Below are positions 63,970-64,000 of a DNA stretch of 64,000 bases, one piece after another. Positions within the stretch are counted from its first letter, which is position 1, and each line of letters opens with the position of its first letter. The notes beneath the pieces were generated by a model, which made no database searches, was not told the origin of the DNA, and saw nothing but the letters and a program-made list of their open reading frames with translations. The DNA lies in contig JBAIAC010000004.1 of assembly GCA_037349315.1 (NCBI GenBank), forward strand, positions 37,017,001 through 37,081,000, written 5' to 3'. Source of the DNA: Chelydra serpentina (taxonomy: Eukaryota; Chordata; Testudines; Chelydridae). The position numbers and the translations under genes were made by a program.

Positions 63970-64000
63970 TGACAAAGAGTCCTGTGACACCTTATAGACT
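63970..64000 (-). mobile_element. Start of another Penelope-like tail, cut by the window edge
   Basis: acaaagagtcctgtgacacc, ttatagact matches the first 30 bp of the tail at 48846 (acttgtggcaccttagagact). The rest lies beyond 64000. Confidence 0.6.

Overview
This is one intron-dominated stretch of a vertebrate, almost certainly reptilian and most likely turtle, genome. The only protein gene I can support is the ATP-dependent RNA helicase DDX10, on the + strand. Eleven in-frame coding exons between 4783 and 51446 all have AG/GT borders and compatible phases. They total 1316 bp and encode 438 codons plus two bases. They run from just before the Q-motif through every DEAD-box helicase motif and into the region after the helicase core. 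The first exon(s) lie upstream and the long C-terminal part lies downstream, so the gene is cut at both ends. Exon numbers assume one coding exon upstream.

The lineage inference rests on the repeats. CR1 LINEs dominate in both orientations, with DIRS tyrosine-recombinase retrotransposons, a Penelope-like element, many hAT and Harbinger-type DNA transposons and ancient MIR SINEs. There is no L1 or Alu. CR1 plus DIRS plus Penelope plus hAT is typical of turtles.

Layout: 1-4782 is intron 1, with a hAT element (616-1805), a Harbinger-like MITE (2183-2413) and a 1.2-kb CTCCTGGGGGAATTC-type element. 4783-8831 holds exons 2-5; an inverted second copy of the 1.2-kb element lies in intron 3. 8832-13525 is intron 5, a nest of CR1 fragments and a broken LTR retroelement. 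13526-19747 holds exons 6-9. 19748-38273 is intron 9 (18.5 kb), with a 4.4-kb degenerate DIRS element. 38274-39923 holds exons 10-11. 39924-51357 is intron 11, with a second DIRS fragment in the opposite orientation, a hAT with perfect 8-bp duplication, a (GT)n tract, a CR1 5' fragment and a Penelope-like fragment with a GIY-YIG nuclease domain. Exon 12 is 51358-51446. The rest is intron 12, with a CR1 hosting a solo LTR and another CR1 hosting a hAT.

No operon, CRISPR, rRNA or tRNA gene was seen, and no new multi-gene system. The most interesting observations are structural: inverted repeat pairs bracketing DDX10 exons 2-3 and 10-11 (possible circular-RNA substrates), a hammerhead-ribozyme-like core in the Penelope element, clean nested insertions with exact target duplications, and an unexplained minus-strand ORF with a poly(A) signal near 39 kb.
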